From: CAYYYP01 sp964475985
GTDB taxonomy: Bacteria > Bdellovibrionota > UBA1018 > CAYHWW01
Direction of reading: 5' to 3'
DNA length: 42,813 bases
NCBI GenBank assembly: GCA_964475985.1
Contig: CAYYYP010000029.1
Coordinates: 1-42,813, forward strand
The notes under the pieces were generated by a model. That model saw nothing but the letters and a program-made list of their open reading frames with translations, made no database searches and was not told where the DNA came from. Every line of letters starts with the position of its first letter. Position 1 is the stretch's first letter. Positions 26,093 through 35,717 of the stretch are shown here, in pieces. Made by a program: the position numbers and the translations under genes.

Positions 26093-27025
26093 TTATAAAA
26101 GGCCGTCACACTGAAGGTGTAGTTCAGATAAGCGCTGAACCATAGACACATTCGATCGCGCGCGGGCCAACTCCAGTGCTGCTTCTATACTTTCCGAAGC
26201 CTTTGCCATCGGAAATCTAGCTTTCTGAAGGGCATCAAAAAAATCATTTAGCAAGTCGAGCCGGTCGTGCAACACCAGGATCCATGGTGCGGCTTCGCCA
26301 TACTTTGAAGTAATGTTAGGTCGTGCCGCAACTCTGCCCTCGGCAGGATCGGCCCGCCCTTCGCCAAGCGTGGGGTCGGCGCCATTTTGTACGAGTTGGC
26401 GAATGGTACGGCCAAAATATCGAGCGTAAGACTCGTGAGTAAGAGCATCGTAAACTGCATTTAAAATAGCAATGTCATCGAGCGTTCGGGCGATCCGGCT
26501 CGCTCCATGGTTTATAAAGTTTTTCAACTGGTCTGCGCTAAGGTAACTTCGCACGTCATAAAGCATCCCTTCGGCATGGTGCTCCAAAAGAATGCGCAAA
26601 TGGGGGCTTTGCTGAGAAGGAAAAAAAAGCCCCACTTGATGGGGAGCAATTGGTGTGAGTATCAAAGTTGGATTACGCCCAAATTTTCCGTATCGGTAGA
26701 ACGTTGTCTGCGAAAGTCTGGCGCAACCATCCTCCCCGGTTATTAGGGTTGGTGCGGCGCTATTTGTTGGAAATAAGGGCTCAATGCGCCAGCCAAATTC
26801 GAGCATCGATGCACCAGCAAAAAAAACAAAGTTTTCATACTGCATTGAAATTCCAAATTCTAACCGAGGAAGCGCTTTCCCGTCCGCAGATTTGGCGCAA
26901 ATTTTAAAAGTGTGAGATCCAACTTGGATTTTGCCGGCCCAGGCTGATGTACAACAAAGTAGCAAAGAAAGCATTATGGTAGAAATTGGCTTTGAGAGTC
27001 GGTGCGGCGTAAAATTGAAGGTCAT
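26093..27025 (-). CDS. Exported protein, possibly with an ankyrin-like segment
   Basis: Not recognised as a whole. It has 310 residues with a signal peptide ending near AWA (residue 30); an internal ATG at residue 18 could also start it. The N-terminal mature part looks beta-rich with a GEDGCARLSQ stretch, like small carboxypeptidase-regulatory-type domains. Around 210-225, IRQLVQNGADPTLGEG resembles part of an ankyrin repeat, and the C-terminal third is helical. No clear ribosome site was seen. Probably periplasmic. Confidence 0.55.
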   Translation of the reverse strand: MTFNFTPHRLSKPISTIMLSLLLCCTSAWAGKIQVGSHTFKICAKSADGKALPRLEFGISMQYENFVFFAGASMLEFGWRIEPLFPTNSAAPTLITGEDGCARLSQTTFYRYGKFGRNPTLILTPIAPHQVGLFFPSQQSPHLRILLEHHAEGMLYDVRSYLSADQLKNFINHGASRIARTLDDIAILNAVYDALTHESYARYFGRTIRQLVQNGADPTLGEGRADPAEGRVAARPNITSKYGEAAPWILVLHDRLDLLNDFFDALQKARFPMAKASESIEAALELARARSNVSMVQRLSELHLQCDGLL

Positions 27026-27154
27026 TTGCCGTGAATGATGGGTGACCAGTAATAACTAGTCAATCCAGCCCGTCTTATTATTTCGAGAACTAAATATCTT
27101 AAATTTATTAAGAGTTATAAGGTTCGGAGTAACATTCATAACGGCTCGCATGAA

Positions 27155-27661
27155 TTAGGTCGCAGACTTCTTTGGCATTCTACTTTCCGCGAGAGTTCCA
27201 AGAGCGCTTCCCCATACGATATGAGCAGCGATCATAATTGCATTGCGGCGTTTTGGAATCCGCATTGCAGAAGCCAAAAGCCCAGTAGTGGGCAAAAGTC
27301 CAAGATAACTGAACGCCCACACCCCAAGCCCAAAGCCAATTCCCTTGGCCAACGGCGAGCCTGGAATTTTTGCGCCAGTAAGTCCGTACAAAATGCCCAT
27401 GGCACCGCCATAACCAAAATGCATAACCCACGTGAGGCGTTTCGTGTCGGCTAAGGAGAGTTCATTGGCAATTCCTAATTTACTTAAAAGATTCTCCGAA
27501 ATAAGCCGCGGCGGTAGGGGATAACGCTCTTTCTGTGGCAAATTATGATGCAATTTGAACATGAACGCCGTCATAGGAACAGTTGCGGCCATGCCGGCGC
27601 CGAATCCCCGCATAAGGTTTTTACTTGCCAAAATTTTGGTTGGGACTTGAATGTTTTTCAT
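27155..27661 (-). CDS. Small membrane protein, DUF1440/YagU-like
   Basis: A 168-residue protein with about four membrane helices. The first segment (GFGAGMAATVPMTAFMF) followed by a loop with ERYPLPPRLI, then GYGGAMGILYG and IVWGSALG, recalls the YagU/DUF1440 and DUF6789 membrane families. The ATG start has only a weak ribosome site. Function is unknown. Confidence 0.55.
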   Translation of the reverse strand: MKNIQVPTKILASKNLMRGFGAGMAATVPMTAFMFKLHHNLPQKERYPLPPRLISENLLSKLGIANELSLADTKRLTWVMHFGYGGAMGILYGLTGAKIPGSPLAKGIGFGLGVWAFSYLGLLPTTGLLASAMRIPKRRNAIMIAAHIVWGSALGTLAESRMPKKSAT

Positions 27662-27771
27662 TAACTAAGGTTTAGCAAAATCAAGGCCAATGATGCTGGA
27701 CACGAAGCGTAGGGGAGCGTTAGCCTACGCCCAAGTACAAGCAAAGGATTCGACTAGAGGAGACCATACTG

Positions 27772-30399
27772 CTGGGCCGCGCTCTGATTTTTAAATATCT
27801 CCTGACCTTTCTCATTATCGCCCTCGCAACGGCCTTGCAGTGGTTCTTGCGGCCGGTTGTACATTCGGCCCCCTTTATTCTGTATTATCCGGCGGTAATC
27901 TTAGCTTCGCTTTATGGTGATGGTTTGAGCGCCATTGTACTTTCTTCCGTAATTGCTCAGTTCCTATTCATTTCCCCTTATTCCTTCCGAGGCGTGTGGC
28001 CGGAAGATGCGATTAAACAAAGTTTGTTTATTATTTCAGCTTTGATGATCCGTTATATTACCCGCGCCCTAAGTCTGGCCCTGCTTCGCGCTAAGGAGGA
28101 TCAAGCCCGGGCCCAACGAGCCGAAGGTTGGCTTTCGACGACGCTTACTAGCATCGGCGATGCCGTTATCGCCACAGACCTTGAAGGCAATGTAGTCTTC
28201 ATGAATCCCATTGCCGAATCTCTCACTCAATGGAGTTTAGCGGAGGCCAAAAACAAACCGCTGACTGAGGTTTTTAATATCGTAAATCAAGATACCCGGC
28301 AGGTGGTGGAGAACCCGGTTTCCAAAGTGATTGAACAAAACGGTATTGTGGGTTTAGCTAATCATACGGTGGTCATCGGAAAACATGGCAAAGAAGCGGC
28401 CATTGAAGACAGCGCAGCGCCCATCCGTGTATCGGAAGGCGGTCCCATTCAAGGTGTGGTTTTAGTTTTCCGCGACATAACGGAGAAGTACGCCCAGGAG
28501 AAAAAACTTGCGGAATCCTACCAGCAACTAAAACTCAGTGAAGCCAGCGTTCGTAGTGTGCTTGAAAGTGCACTCGACGCGGTGGTGGGCATGGATGATC
28601 AGGGATGTATTACGCACTGGAATCCCCAGGCGGAAAAAATATTTGGTTTCACGGCGGCCGAAGCCGTCGGTCGACGAATGTCCGAAACCATCATTCCGCA
28701 TAAATATCGGCAGGCCCACGAGCAGGGCATGAAACATTTTTTAGCCACGGGTGAAGGACCGATGCTTAATCAGCGGATTGAGATTACGGCTCTTCGTCGG
28801 GATGGCGTCGAGTTTCCCATCGAGCTTTCCATTACTTCCGTACAATCTGCTGGCCTGACATTCTTTGCGGCTTTCATCCGAGATATCTCCGAGCCACAAA
28901 AGCTTGCGCGTGATTTGCAAATGAAGAGTGAAGCGTTGGAAAATAGCCTTAACGGTTTTGATATAGTGAGTGCCGACGGCGTCTTTCTTTATGCCAACAA
29001 AGCTTATTTAGATATGTGGGGCTACGATAGCCTTGAAGAAATCTTAGGCACTTCGCCGGCGGGTCATTGCACTGACCCAAAAACTCCAGAGAAAATTATT
29101 GGCATCCTTAAGGAACGTGGCGAGTGCGATATTGAGTTTGTTGCCAGACGAAAAGATGGTTCAACATTCGATGTCAGAATGTGGGCGAGGCTTGCGTACG
29201 GCCCAGACGGTAATGAAATTTATCCCACCACGGCCATTGATATCACTGAGCGTAAAAAATCGGAACGGGCCGTAAAAGAGAGTGAAGAACAGTTCAGGTC
29301 ACTGGCTAACTCGATGTCCCAGCTTGCTTGGATTGCCGATACGAACGGTTGGATTTATTGGTACAACGAACGTTGGTATGATTACACGGGAACGACTCTA
29401 GAAGAGATGCAGGGCTGGGGATGGCAGAAAGTGCAGCACCCGGATCACCTTGAGCGGGTGCTCGAGTACGTAAAAGAAGGATGGAAGCGCCCGGAGCCGA
29501 TGGACATAACTTTTCCTATTCGAAGTAAATCCGGAGAATGGCGTTGGTTTTTAACGAGGGCGGTTCCGATTCGTGATCACAACGGAAAAGTCATTCGTTG
29601 GTTTGGGACCAATACCGACATTCAGGAACAAAAGGAAACTCAAGAGGCGCTAGTAAAGGCTAGCTTAGAGGCAATGGTTACAGAAAATGCGCTCAAGGAA
29701 GCCGTGCGCTCCCGGGATGAATTTCTGTCCATCGCGTCCCACGAATTAAAAACTCCGCTCACTAGCCTTACGCTCCAGAACCAAATTCGCAATCGTCAGA
29801 TTGCTAAAGGCAAGACTGCACAATTTGCTCCCGAAGTTTTGCCTAAAATTTTTGAGTCCGATCTCAAACAACTTTTGCGCCTTAACCGACTGATTGATGA
29901 CATGCTGGATATCGCTCGAATTCGCACGGGGAAGCTTGAACTCAACCGGGAACCGGTGGATCTCTGTGAGGTCACCAAGGACGTGGTGGAGAGGTTGAAT
30001 CCGCAAATCGTAGAGTCGGGCTGTGACGTGAGTTTTAAATTCTGCGAGCAAACCATCATCGATGGCGACGCCTTTAGGCTCGAGCAGGCCATTACTAATT
30101 TGATTATCAACGCAATTAAATATGGTCAGGGAAAGCCTGTAGCAATCGAGGTTGGTAGAGACCCAAGAATGGCATTTTTCAAAATTACTGATCAAGGAAT
30201 GGGCATCAGTGCGCAGGATCAGAAGCGCATTTTTGGCCGATTTGAAAGGGCCGTATCGGCAAGCGATGTCAGTGGGCTAGGGCTTGGCCTAGCCATTGCC
30301 AACGACATCGTAGCGGCCCACAAAGGACAAATCTTGGTGGAGAGTGAAATTGGTAAGGGCTCAGTGTTTACGATTGAAATCCCTTTACCTGGGATTTGA
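27772..30399 (+). CDS. Multi-PAS sensor histidine kinase with DUF4118-like membrane domain
   Basis: Membrane sensor kinase. A DUF4118-like membrane region covers about residues 8-100, followed by four PAS domains (about 120-240, 260-370, 375-490, 505-640; several end with typical PAC strands such as VVLVFRDITEK). The kinase core has the phosphorylated His at 657 (SHELKTPL), an N-box (NLIINAIKYG) and G-boxes (DQGMGIS, GLGLGLAI). I start it at CTG 27772, which has AGAGGAG 9 bases upstream and adds the first membrane helix. The next ordinary start, TTG 27835, has no ribosome site and would cut that helix. No response regulator is adjacent, so the partner is encoded elsewhere. Confidence 0.86.
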   Translation: MGRALIFKYLLTFLIIALATALQWFLRPVVHSAPFILYYPAVILASLYGDGLSAIVLSSVIAQFLFISPYSFRGVWPEDAIKQSLFIISALMIRYITRALSLALLRAKEDQARAQRAEGWLSTTLTSIGDAVIATDLEGNVVFMNPIAESLTQWSLAEAKNKPLTEVFNIVNQDTRQVVENPVSKVIEQNGIVGLANHTVVIGKHGKEAAIEDSAAPIRVSEGGPIQGVVLVFRDITEKYAQEKKLAESYQQLKLSEASVRSVLESALDAVVGMDDQGCITHWNPQAEKIFGFTAAEAVGRRMSETIIPHKYRQAHEQGMKHFLATGEGPMLNQRIEITALRRDGVEFPIELSITSVQSAGLTFFAAFIRDISEPQKLARDLQMKSEALENSLNGFDIVSADGVFLYANKAYLDMWGYDSLEEILGTSPAGHCTDPKTPEKIIGILKERGECDIEFVARRKDGSTFDVRMWARLAYGPDGNEIYPTTAIDITERKKSERAVKESEEQFRSLANSMSQLAWIADTNGWIYWYNERWYDYTGTTLEEMQGWGWQKVQHPDHLERVLEYVKEGWKRPEPMDITFPIRSKSGEWRWFLTRAVPIRDHNGKVIRWFGTNTDIQEQKETQEALVKASLEAMVTENALKEAVRSRDEFLSIASHELKTPLTSLTLQNQIRNRQIAKGKTAQFAPEVLPKIFESDLKQLLRLNRLIDDMLDIARIRTGKLELNREPVDLCEVTKDVVERLNPQIVESGCDVSFKFCEQTIIDGDAFRLEQAITNLIINAIKYGQGKPVAIEVGRDPRMAFFKITDQGMGISAQDQKRIFGRFERAVSASDVSGLGLGLAIANDIVAAHKGQILVESEIGKGSVFTIEIPLPGI

Positions 30400-30414
30400 G
30401 TAAAACTTTAAAGC

Positions 30415-31914
30415 TTACTCTTTGGTGGATTTTGGCGCGTGGTGCCCAGGAATAATAAATTCATGAAAATCGCGATCGGGTAGGAAGGCTTCTTCACATT
30501 CTTTTCCGAATCCCCAACCAGGGGCGGGACGCATAAATTCTTCCATTTCCTCTGGGGTTAGTGGGACTATTTTGTGGGGAGGTACATCAAGCCCGAGTAT
30601 TCTTGAAATGGAACTGTAAGCCGCTGAGATGTCGCCAAAGGGTTGTTCAATGATCTGTGGGCCGGGATGAACGTTTTTCAAAAACTCGTCGAAGAAGCGC
30701 GTTTTGCCGTTACCCGTGGTTCCAAAAAACACGGCCCATGGCACCGTGTCAGGGTCTTTCTGATCAATCTTAAACTCGCGCACCCGCAGATCGTTTCTCT
30801 TGGACTGCTGGCCGCGCTGCGCCCGTGACGGCTGCATGAATAATGGCAACTTTGTCAGGTCTAAGATGATTCCTTGCGCCACGAGTTTTCTTGAAAAATA
30901 CTCTGGGCTTAAAATTTCTCGGCTTATGGCTGCGGGGCTAGGCCCCACTCTTCGAAGTGCCAAATAGTCAGCTCCGGCCTTCAAATAAATTGAAGTGGCG
31001 TCAATCCCTAGGATCTGCAGATCAGTAGTTTCAAAAAAATACGGAATCCAATTTTTCTGACCTGTTTCCTTCCTAGGCTTAAGCCATAAAATTTTTTCGG
31101 CCGTAGAAAGTAGCCAACAATCCCCCGTTTGCTGCATTTTCCGCATGTCCCAGCCTTCGGTACGGTGATGAAGGCCAAGGTCCTCGGGAAGTTCATGATT
31201 TATCCTGAGGGAATAGACGGCTGAAATTTGTAGTGAGCCCTCGGCGCGTAATGCGTAATCTCGACTAGTAAGTTTCACATCTAAAATCCGCATTTGGTTC
31301 GTAAAGATTTTAAGTACCGTTCGTACACTTCCGTTGATTCGCAGTGCCTTTTCCCCGCGGTTTAGCCCAAGCGCTAAGGGCAGGCCAATGGCCCCCTCCG
31401 AATCAAGTGTGATTAATTGTCCTCCATTATCTACGGCGAAAACAAATTCATCCCCGTCAGATTGAAGTAGGGTGAAGTTACCGGCAATGCGCTCAAGCCT
31501 AGGCCTTGGGGTTCCGTTCACAGTAGTTTCTAATTCCGCCCGCCAAAGGCGGTGCCGCTTATCCAATAAATAAATTGTATTGGCATCAATTTCCGTCGGC
31601 GTAATTCTAAACCCGGCCAGCCCAAAACTTTGAACCTCTAAGTCAGATGGCAACGTAAATGTAGCGCGCAGCCCGCCGCCAGAAAAAAACCGGTGATCGC
31701 GATCGGCATTCCGAATGACAAACAAATCCGCTCGGCGATCCGCAAAGCCATCACTTAAGGGATTTGAATCCAAAAAAAGATACATTGGGTTTCCGGTGCG
31801 AATCACGGCGTTAAAACGATCGTCCGACCAGGCGCTTACAGAAAAACAAACGATACTAAACAGGATACACATCCTCGATAAAATGGCTCTGAGGTCCACA
31901 AAAAGAAGTTTCAT
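30415..31914 (-). CDS. Exported protein with P-loop-like C-terminal motif, function unknown
   Basis: About 499 residues from the ATG at 31914; a TTG at 31995 extends it by 27 residues. A hydrophobic segment (MCILFSIVCFSVSAWS) is a probable signal peptide. Residues about 30-300 have repeated beta-rich stretches of propeller type. Residues 398-405 read GTTGNGKT, close to a Walker A loop, followed by RFFDEFL. ATP-binding motifs are unusual in exported proteins, and no Walker B follows clearly, so the match may be accidental. It is convergent with the kinase gene, and a small inverted repeat (GAGTAA/TTACTC) spans both stop codons. Confidence 0.6.
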   Translation of the reverse strand: MKLLFVDLRAILSRMCILFSIVCFSVSAWSDDRFNAVIRTGNPMYLFLDSNPLSDGFADRRADLFVIRNADRDHRFFSGGGLRATFTLPSDLEVQSFGLAGFRITPTEIDANTIYLLDKRHRLWRAELETTVNGTPRPRLERIAGNFTLLQSDGDEFVFAVDNGGQLITLDSEGAIGLPLALGLNRGEKALRINGSVRTVLKIFTNQMRILDVKLTSRDYALRAEGSLQISAVYSLRINHELPEDLGLHHRTEGWDMRKMQQTGDCWLLSTAEKILWLKPRKETGQKNWIPYFFETTDLQILGIDATSIYLKAGADYLALRRVGPSPAAISREILSPEYFSRKLVAQGIILDLTKLPLFMQPSRAQRGQQSKRNDLRVREFKIDQKDPDTVPWAVFFGTTGNGKTRFFDEFLKNVHPGPQIIEQPFGDISAAYSSISRILGLDVPPHKIVPLTPEEMEEFMRPAPGWGFGKECEEAFLPDRDFHEFIIPGHHAPKSTKE

Positions 31915-32030
31915 CTGTACCGAGCAACTAGCAGAATTGTATCGCTTAAAAAAGTAATCCTCCCGTTTCGTTTTGCAATGGCCAGGAAATTGCAAATTAC
32001 TTTAGGCATAAGACATACGGAGGCACTATC

Positions 32031-32399
32031 GTGAAAAATTCAAAAACCCAAAATTCCAAAACTGGTTCTCCCCTGGATATCGACGTTGCGCCCGTGAGCA
32101 TGCCTAAAAGCTCTTGGGAGCTTCTAGAAGAAGAGGCCCCCGGTAAATTAAGCAAAGAAGAGCTCTTAGATACTGACCTTGAAAAAGCGCTCCAACCTCG
32201 TGATAGGCTTTTTGAAAGTGAACTTGAATATAGCGGATACCGAAGCATTCAAGATTACGACAATGATGCCTATAGCGCTAATGTAGAAGGACTTGATACA
32301 TCTAAGCGGCCTTTGCATATCGTTGATCGTGAAGAAACCCTGGCGGCCGGTGAAGAAAGTCCGGTAGATCCCCAGGAGCACCATAAGAATATTGGCTAA
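32031..32399 (+). CDS. Small acidic protein of unknown function
   Basis: Not recognised. It has 122 residues, is rich in Glu, Asp and Ser, has no membrane segment or signal peptide, and is probably largely disordered. The GTG start at 32031 has GGAGG about 10 bases upstream, which supports it as a real gene. An intrinsic terminator follows closely, so it is a single-gene unit. Confidence 0.55.
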   Translation: MKNSKTQNSKTGSPLDIDVAPVSMPKSSWELLEEEAPGKLSKEELLDTDLEKALQPRDRLFESELEYSGYRSIQDYDNDAYSANVEGLDTSKRPLHIVDREETLAAGEESPVDPQEHHKNIG

Positions 32400-32413
32400 A
32401 ATAAAATATTGTA

Positions 32414-32433
32414 GGGCAAAATGCCCGTTTTTT
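32414..32433 (+). terminator. Intrinsic terminator after the small acidic protein
   Basis: GGGCA (32414-32418), a three-base loop, TGCCC (32422-32426), then GTTTTTT. This is a textbook Rho-independent terminator shape 15 bases after the stop codon. Confidence 0.75.
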
Positions 32434-32556
32434 GGGACAGAATTTCTCCCAGCCCTATTTTAGTGGGGCGAGCTAAATGCATGAAACTTCCGTGGACGAG
32501 GGCTCGCGATGAAAATACACTTTTCTCAATAAAGAAAAAGTAAGGGAGCATTCGAT

Positions 32557-32913
32557 ATGAGTTACATAGACGGATTCGTAGTACCGGTGCCGAAAAAGAA
32601 ACTAAAGGCCTATAAGGACCTCGCTAAACTTGCCGGTAAAGTTTGGATTGAGCACGGCGCGCTTGAATACATTGAGTGCGTGGCCGACGACGTGAAAAAG
32701 GGAAAGGTCACTTCATTTCCCCAAAGTGTAAAACTAAAAAGCAATGAGACGGTTTTTTTCTCTTGGATCGTTTACAAGTCCCGAGCGCATCGTGATCGCG
32801 TCATGGCCAAAGTTATGAAAGATCCCCGGATGGCTAAGACCGATCCTAAGGATTGGCCGTTTGATGGAATGCGTATGATTTTTGGCGGATTTAAGCCCTT
32901 CGTTCAGCTTTAA
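32557..32913 (+). CDS. DUF1428 family protein (YbaA-like)
   Basis: A 118-residue cytoplasmic protein. MSYIDGFVVPVPKKK at the start, the central WIEHGALEYIECVADDV, and the C-terminal PFDGMRMIFGGFKPF are diagnostic of DUF1428, an alpha-beta barrel family related to antibiotic-monooxygenase folds and including E. coli YbaA. Length is typical. The ATG has AGGGAG about 9 bases upstream. Its biochemical role is unknown. Confidence 0.92.
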   Translation: MSYIDGFVVPVPKKKLKAYKDLAKLAGKVWIEHGALEYIECVADDVKKGKVTSFPQSVKLKSNETVFFSWIVYKSRAHRDRVMAKVMKDPRMAKTDPKDWPFDGMRMIFGGFKPFVQL

Positions 32914-32924
32914 ATATTTGGCCA

Positions 32925-32965
32925 CCGAAGGACCGGGAAAGTGGGATGCCTTCCCGGTCCTTTGG
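32925..32965. terminator. Bidirectional terminator between DUF1428 and recQ
   Basis: Arms AAGGACCGGGAA (32928-32939) and TTCCCGGTCCTT (32951-32962) are perfect 12-base complements with an 11-base loop; with one mismatch the stem extends three more pairs outward. It sits between two convergent genes. Confidence 0.75.
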
Positions 32966-32990
32966 TAACTAAGCATGTTAAAAATTCGGC

Positions 32991-34502
32991 CTAAAGAAGT
33001 TGGGCTAGGTCCCGGCGACCGGGATTTAAGCAATTATCGCAATGACCACATGCTTCGGGCGCACTGGCCTCATTAAAATAATGCAAGATGTGTCGCCACC
33101 GGCAAAGTGCGCTTTGGGCATAAGTGATGACTTGATTGAGCTTTGTTTTGTCACGCTCTTTGCGGTCTTTATAAATTTTTGCAAGCTCCACAAGTTCTTG
33201 GTCCGACAGGTTCTTTTTTGCAAGTTGAAAGATTTTTTTGCGTGTCTCCTTTACCGCTTTCAGTTGCTTGAGGAGGGCAAGGATAACACTTAGTTTATTT
33301 TTACCTACGGAGTTAGTAAGGTGCTTGGTAAGTTCCGCGCGATCTAACTTTAGGTTTTGCCCACTCAGGTTTTTTATAGTGTCATAGACTTTAATGACCT
33401 CTTTTTCCGAAGGGTACTTGCCCGAAAGAAAGAGTGACTGCGTGCATTTATCTTTCCTTAAGTAGAGTAAAGTGCAGCGCGCCGTCTGACCGTCCCGGCC
33501 GGCGCGCCCGGCTTCTTGATAGTAAGCCTCAAGTGTGCCGGGAAACTGAAAGTGAATGACGAAACGAATATCTGGTTTATCGATGCCCATACCAAAAGCA
33601 TTTGTGGCGATCATGAGCCTCGGAGTTTGGTTCATGAATTCGTCTTGGGCGGCTTCACGCTCCTTTGGCTTTAGTTTTCCGTGATAAAGCAGGCATGGAA
33701 TACCATTCTCCCTAAGGCGCTCGTGGATGTCTTTAGCGGCCTTTACGGTCGCGGTGTAGATGATGCCCGACGTGCTTTGCATTTCAGAGGCGAGGCGCAA
33801 AAGCATCTGCATTTTTTCTTCGGCATCATTCAAATAGAAGGCTTCAAAGTTGAGATTCTCCCGTAATACGCTGGATTTAAAAACGGCCATTTCAGACAGG
33901 CCCAGTTGCTTTTGAATATCGCTGACTACTTCGTCCGTTGCGGTGGCGGTAAGGGCCAGGACCGGAGGGTTTCCAATTTTTTTAAGCGTATCCTTCACGG
34001 TAAGGTAAGTGGGTCTAAAATCATGGCCCCATTGGCTGATGCAGTGAGCTTCATCAATGACGACAAAATCCACCAAAGTTGATTTGATGCTTTCAATGAA
34101 AGCCTCGTTGGCAAACCTTTCGGGGGTTACGTACAGGATTTCTGCCGTTTCATTACTGATCTGTTCTAGGTTTTCCCGAGTCCCCTGCGCCGAAAGCGTA
34201 CTATTCAGCTCGATGGCCTGGATCCCTTTTTCTTCCATTTTTTCTCGTTGGTCCTTCATGAGGGAAATCAACGGCGAGATGACGATGGTAGTACCTTCAA
34301 TCTGAAGGCTTGGCAGTTGATAACAAAGTGATTTGCCGGCCCCGGTCGGCATGACGGCAAGCGTGTTTTTCCCCGCCAGAATGGAGCGGATTACTTCTTC
34401 TTGTCCAGGTCTCAGGTTTTTAAATTGAAAATGTTTACGTAGATTTTTTTGTACGGCTTTCCATTGTTGGTTTGTAGTTTGGGTGGAATGGGGTTGGGAC
34501 AA
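32991..34502 (-). CDS. recQ: ATP-dependent DNA helicase RecQ
   Basis: 3'-5' DNA helicase of recombination and fork repair. The start is best at TTG 34502, which has AGGAGG six bases upstream, giving 503 residues; a farther TTG at 34550 has no such site. Motifs: Walker A PTGAGKS (about 52-58), DEAH (about 150-153), TATAT motif III, and the motif VI region with the RAGRDG pattern. The zinc domain follows, with CRWRHILHYF and CGHCDNC. The protein ends soon after, so the winged-helix segment is short and the HRDC domain of E. coli RecQ is absent, as in many short RecQ proteins. Confidence 0.93.
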   Translation of the reverse strand: MSQPHSTQTTNQQWKAVQKNLRKHFQFKNLRPGQEEVIRSILAGKNTLAVMPTGAGKSLCYQLPSLQIEGTTIVISPLISLMKDQREKMEEKGIQAIELNSTLSAQGTRENLEQISNETAEILYVTPERFANEAFIESIKSTLVDFVVIDEAHCISQWGHDFRPTYLTVKDTLKKIGNPPVLALTATATDEVVSDIQKQLGLSEMAVFKSSVLRENLNFEAFYLNDAEEKMQMLLRLASEMQSTSGIIYTATVKAAKDIHERLRENGIPCLLYHGKLKPKEREAAQDEFMNQTPRLMIATNAFGMGIDKPDIRFVIHFQFPGTLEAYYQEAGRAGRDGQTARCTLLYLRKDKCTQSLFLSGKYPSEKEVIKVYDTIKNLSGQNLKLDRAELTKHLTNSVGKNKLSVILALLKQLKAVKETRKKIFQLAKKNLSDQELVELAKIYKDRKERDKTKLNQVITYAQSALCRWRHILHYFNEASAPEACGHCDNCLNPGRRDLAQLL

Positions 34503-34569
34503 AATGCGCCTCCTGCAGAAGAATTCTCGCTGCAAAGCGTCTATACGCAAGAAGGATGCCTGAACTCGT

Positions 34570-35133
34570 TCAATAAACCGTGTCGTAGGTTTGCGGCCAA
34601 GCCGTAATGTGGGTCGCGGTTAATGCTCCGGTCCGGAAAAGCTCGTTGATTGCCACCCTTCGGCCGGTGCTTGAGTCCGGGTCCATAAAATAGACGTATT
34701 TAGCGTCAACTTTTACCGGCACGCTGAAGTGCCCTCTGGTGTAGGGCGGCCAGGGGCGCCAGAACAAAATTAAAGTTTCGCCTTCGAGCAAGGCTTGTTT
34801 TAGTTCCTCAATTCCCAAATCACTTTTCCAGGCCCGAAGCCCAAAACGTCTTGCTTCGTACACCAGACTTTCGGGCGTTGTCCCATACTCGGCGCTTGTG
34901 CCCATGCGCTGAGCCAATTCCATTTCGCCCGGCGAGTGCACGTTCCACGCTGCAAGCACACTGTGGAGACACGCTGGTCCACAGGTGTAATTCGTTGACT
35001 GTACAGTATAGGGTAAAGTGCGCTCGAGATAAACCGTACAGGCCGGTTCCGCGGCAAAACGGGCCCAACCCAGGCTTGGGAAAAAGCCAAGGATATTTAA
35101 GACAAACAAGAGTAGAGCGAATCTTTGTCTCAC
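34570..35133 (-). CDS. Exported C39-like cysteine peptidase
   Basis: A 187-residue protein with a signal peptide (1-24). The papain-like triad is visible: C51 in YTCGPACL, H135 in GHFSVPV and D151 in the MDPDS motif. This matches stand-alone C39-like peptidases, which cut double-glycine leaders or act on cell-wall peptides; here no transporter domain is attached. The start is GTG at 35133 with a weak ribosome site. It lies upstream of recQ on the same strand. Confidence 0.8.
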   Translation of the reverse strand: MRQRFALLLFVLNILGFFPSLGWARFAAEPACTVYLERTLPYTVQSTNYTCGPACLHSVLAAWNVHSPGEMELAQRMGTSAEYGTTPESLVYEARRFGLRAWKSDLGIEELKQALLEGETLILFWRPWPPYTRGHFSVPVKVDAKYVYFMDPDSSTGRRVAINELFRTGALTATHITAWPQTYDTVY

Positions 35134-35267
35134 AGAAAATTTGTAACATGCGTTTTTTTGATGAGAAATATTGAGGCAATAAAAAAATGCGCTGCGTTAG
35201 CCTCTTTTTTTAAGGGATTGTGAATTTTGCGATCCATGTATATTCTGGTCCCATGAGGGGCGTGCTT

Positions 35268-35663
35268 ATGAGAAATTCTGTATTAACGTGGAATAAATTA
35301 TTTTCGTTTATATTGCCGGTGGCTGTGGCATTGACGGTATCGTGCGCTCACAAGCCTTCCGATGGCCATGTCCAGAGACTTACGGACAATGGTGAATTTG
35401 TTATTTATCTCAGCAGCACTCACTCGGAGCCTGGCGATGCCGTAAAATTCTACAAGGAAGTTTGTCAGAATCCTTCGGGCAAGGGCATGAACCGTTACGG
35501 CTGCCAAAGCATTCAAGTGGGTGAAGGCCAAATCATTGGGAAACAGAGTGAACATGAATATTTGGTGCGAGCAAATACCCAAATCTCTGATCGTCGCGGT
35601 CTTACGGCTAAAGTCACTAATTCCGGGGAAGATGCGAGTCATATCAGCGGGGTTACGAAGTAG
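35268..35663 (+). CDS. Small lipoprotein of unknown function
   Basis: Not recognised. From the ATG at 35268 (GAGGGG 8 bases upstream) it has 131 residues. The signal segment ends in the lipobox LTVSC, so the mature protein is probably anchored by the lipidated Cys. The rest (about 105 residues) has two more Cys residues (EVCQNP and YGCQSI) that could form a disulphide, and ends in a short polar tail. It is probably a periplasmic outer- or inner-membrane lipoprotein. Confidence 0.65.
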   Translation: MRNSVLTWNKLFSFILPVAVALTVSCAHKPSDGHVQRLTDNGEFVIYLSSTHSEPGDAVKFYKEVCQNPSGKGMNRYGCQSIQVGEGQIIGKQSEHEYLVRANTQISDRRGLTAKVTNSGEDASHISGVTK

Positions 35664-35717
35664 TAGTTAGTTCCTTAGCGTTCAATCCCGGACATATTCC
35701 CTACGCTTTGCGCTTGG

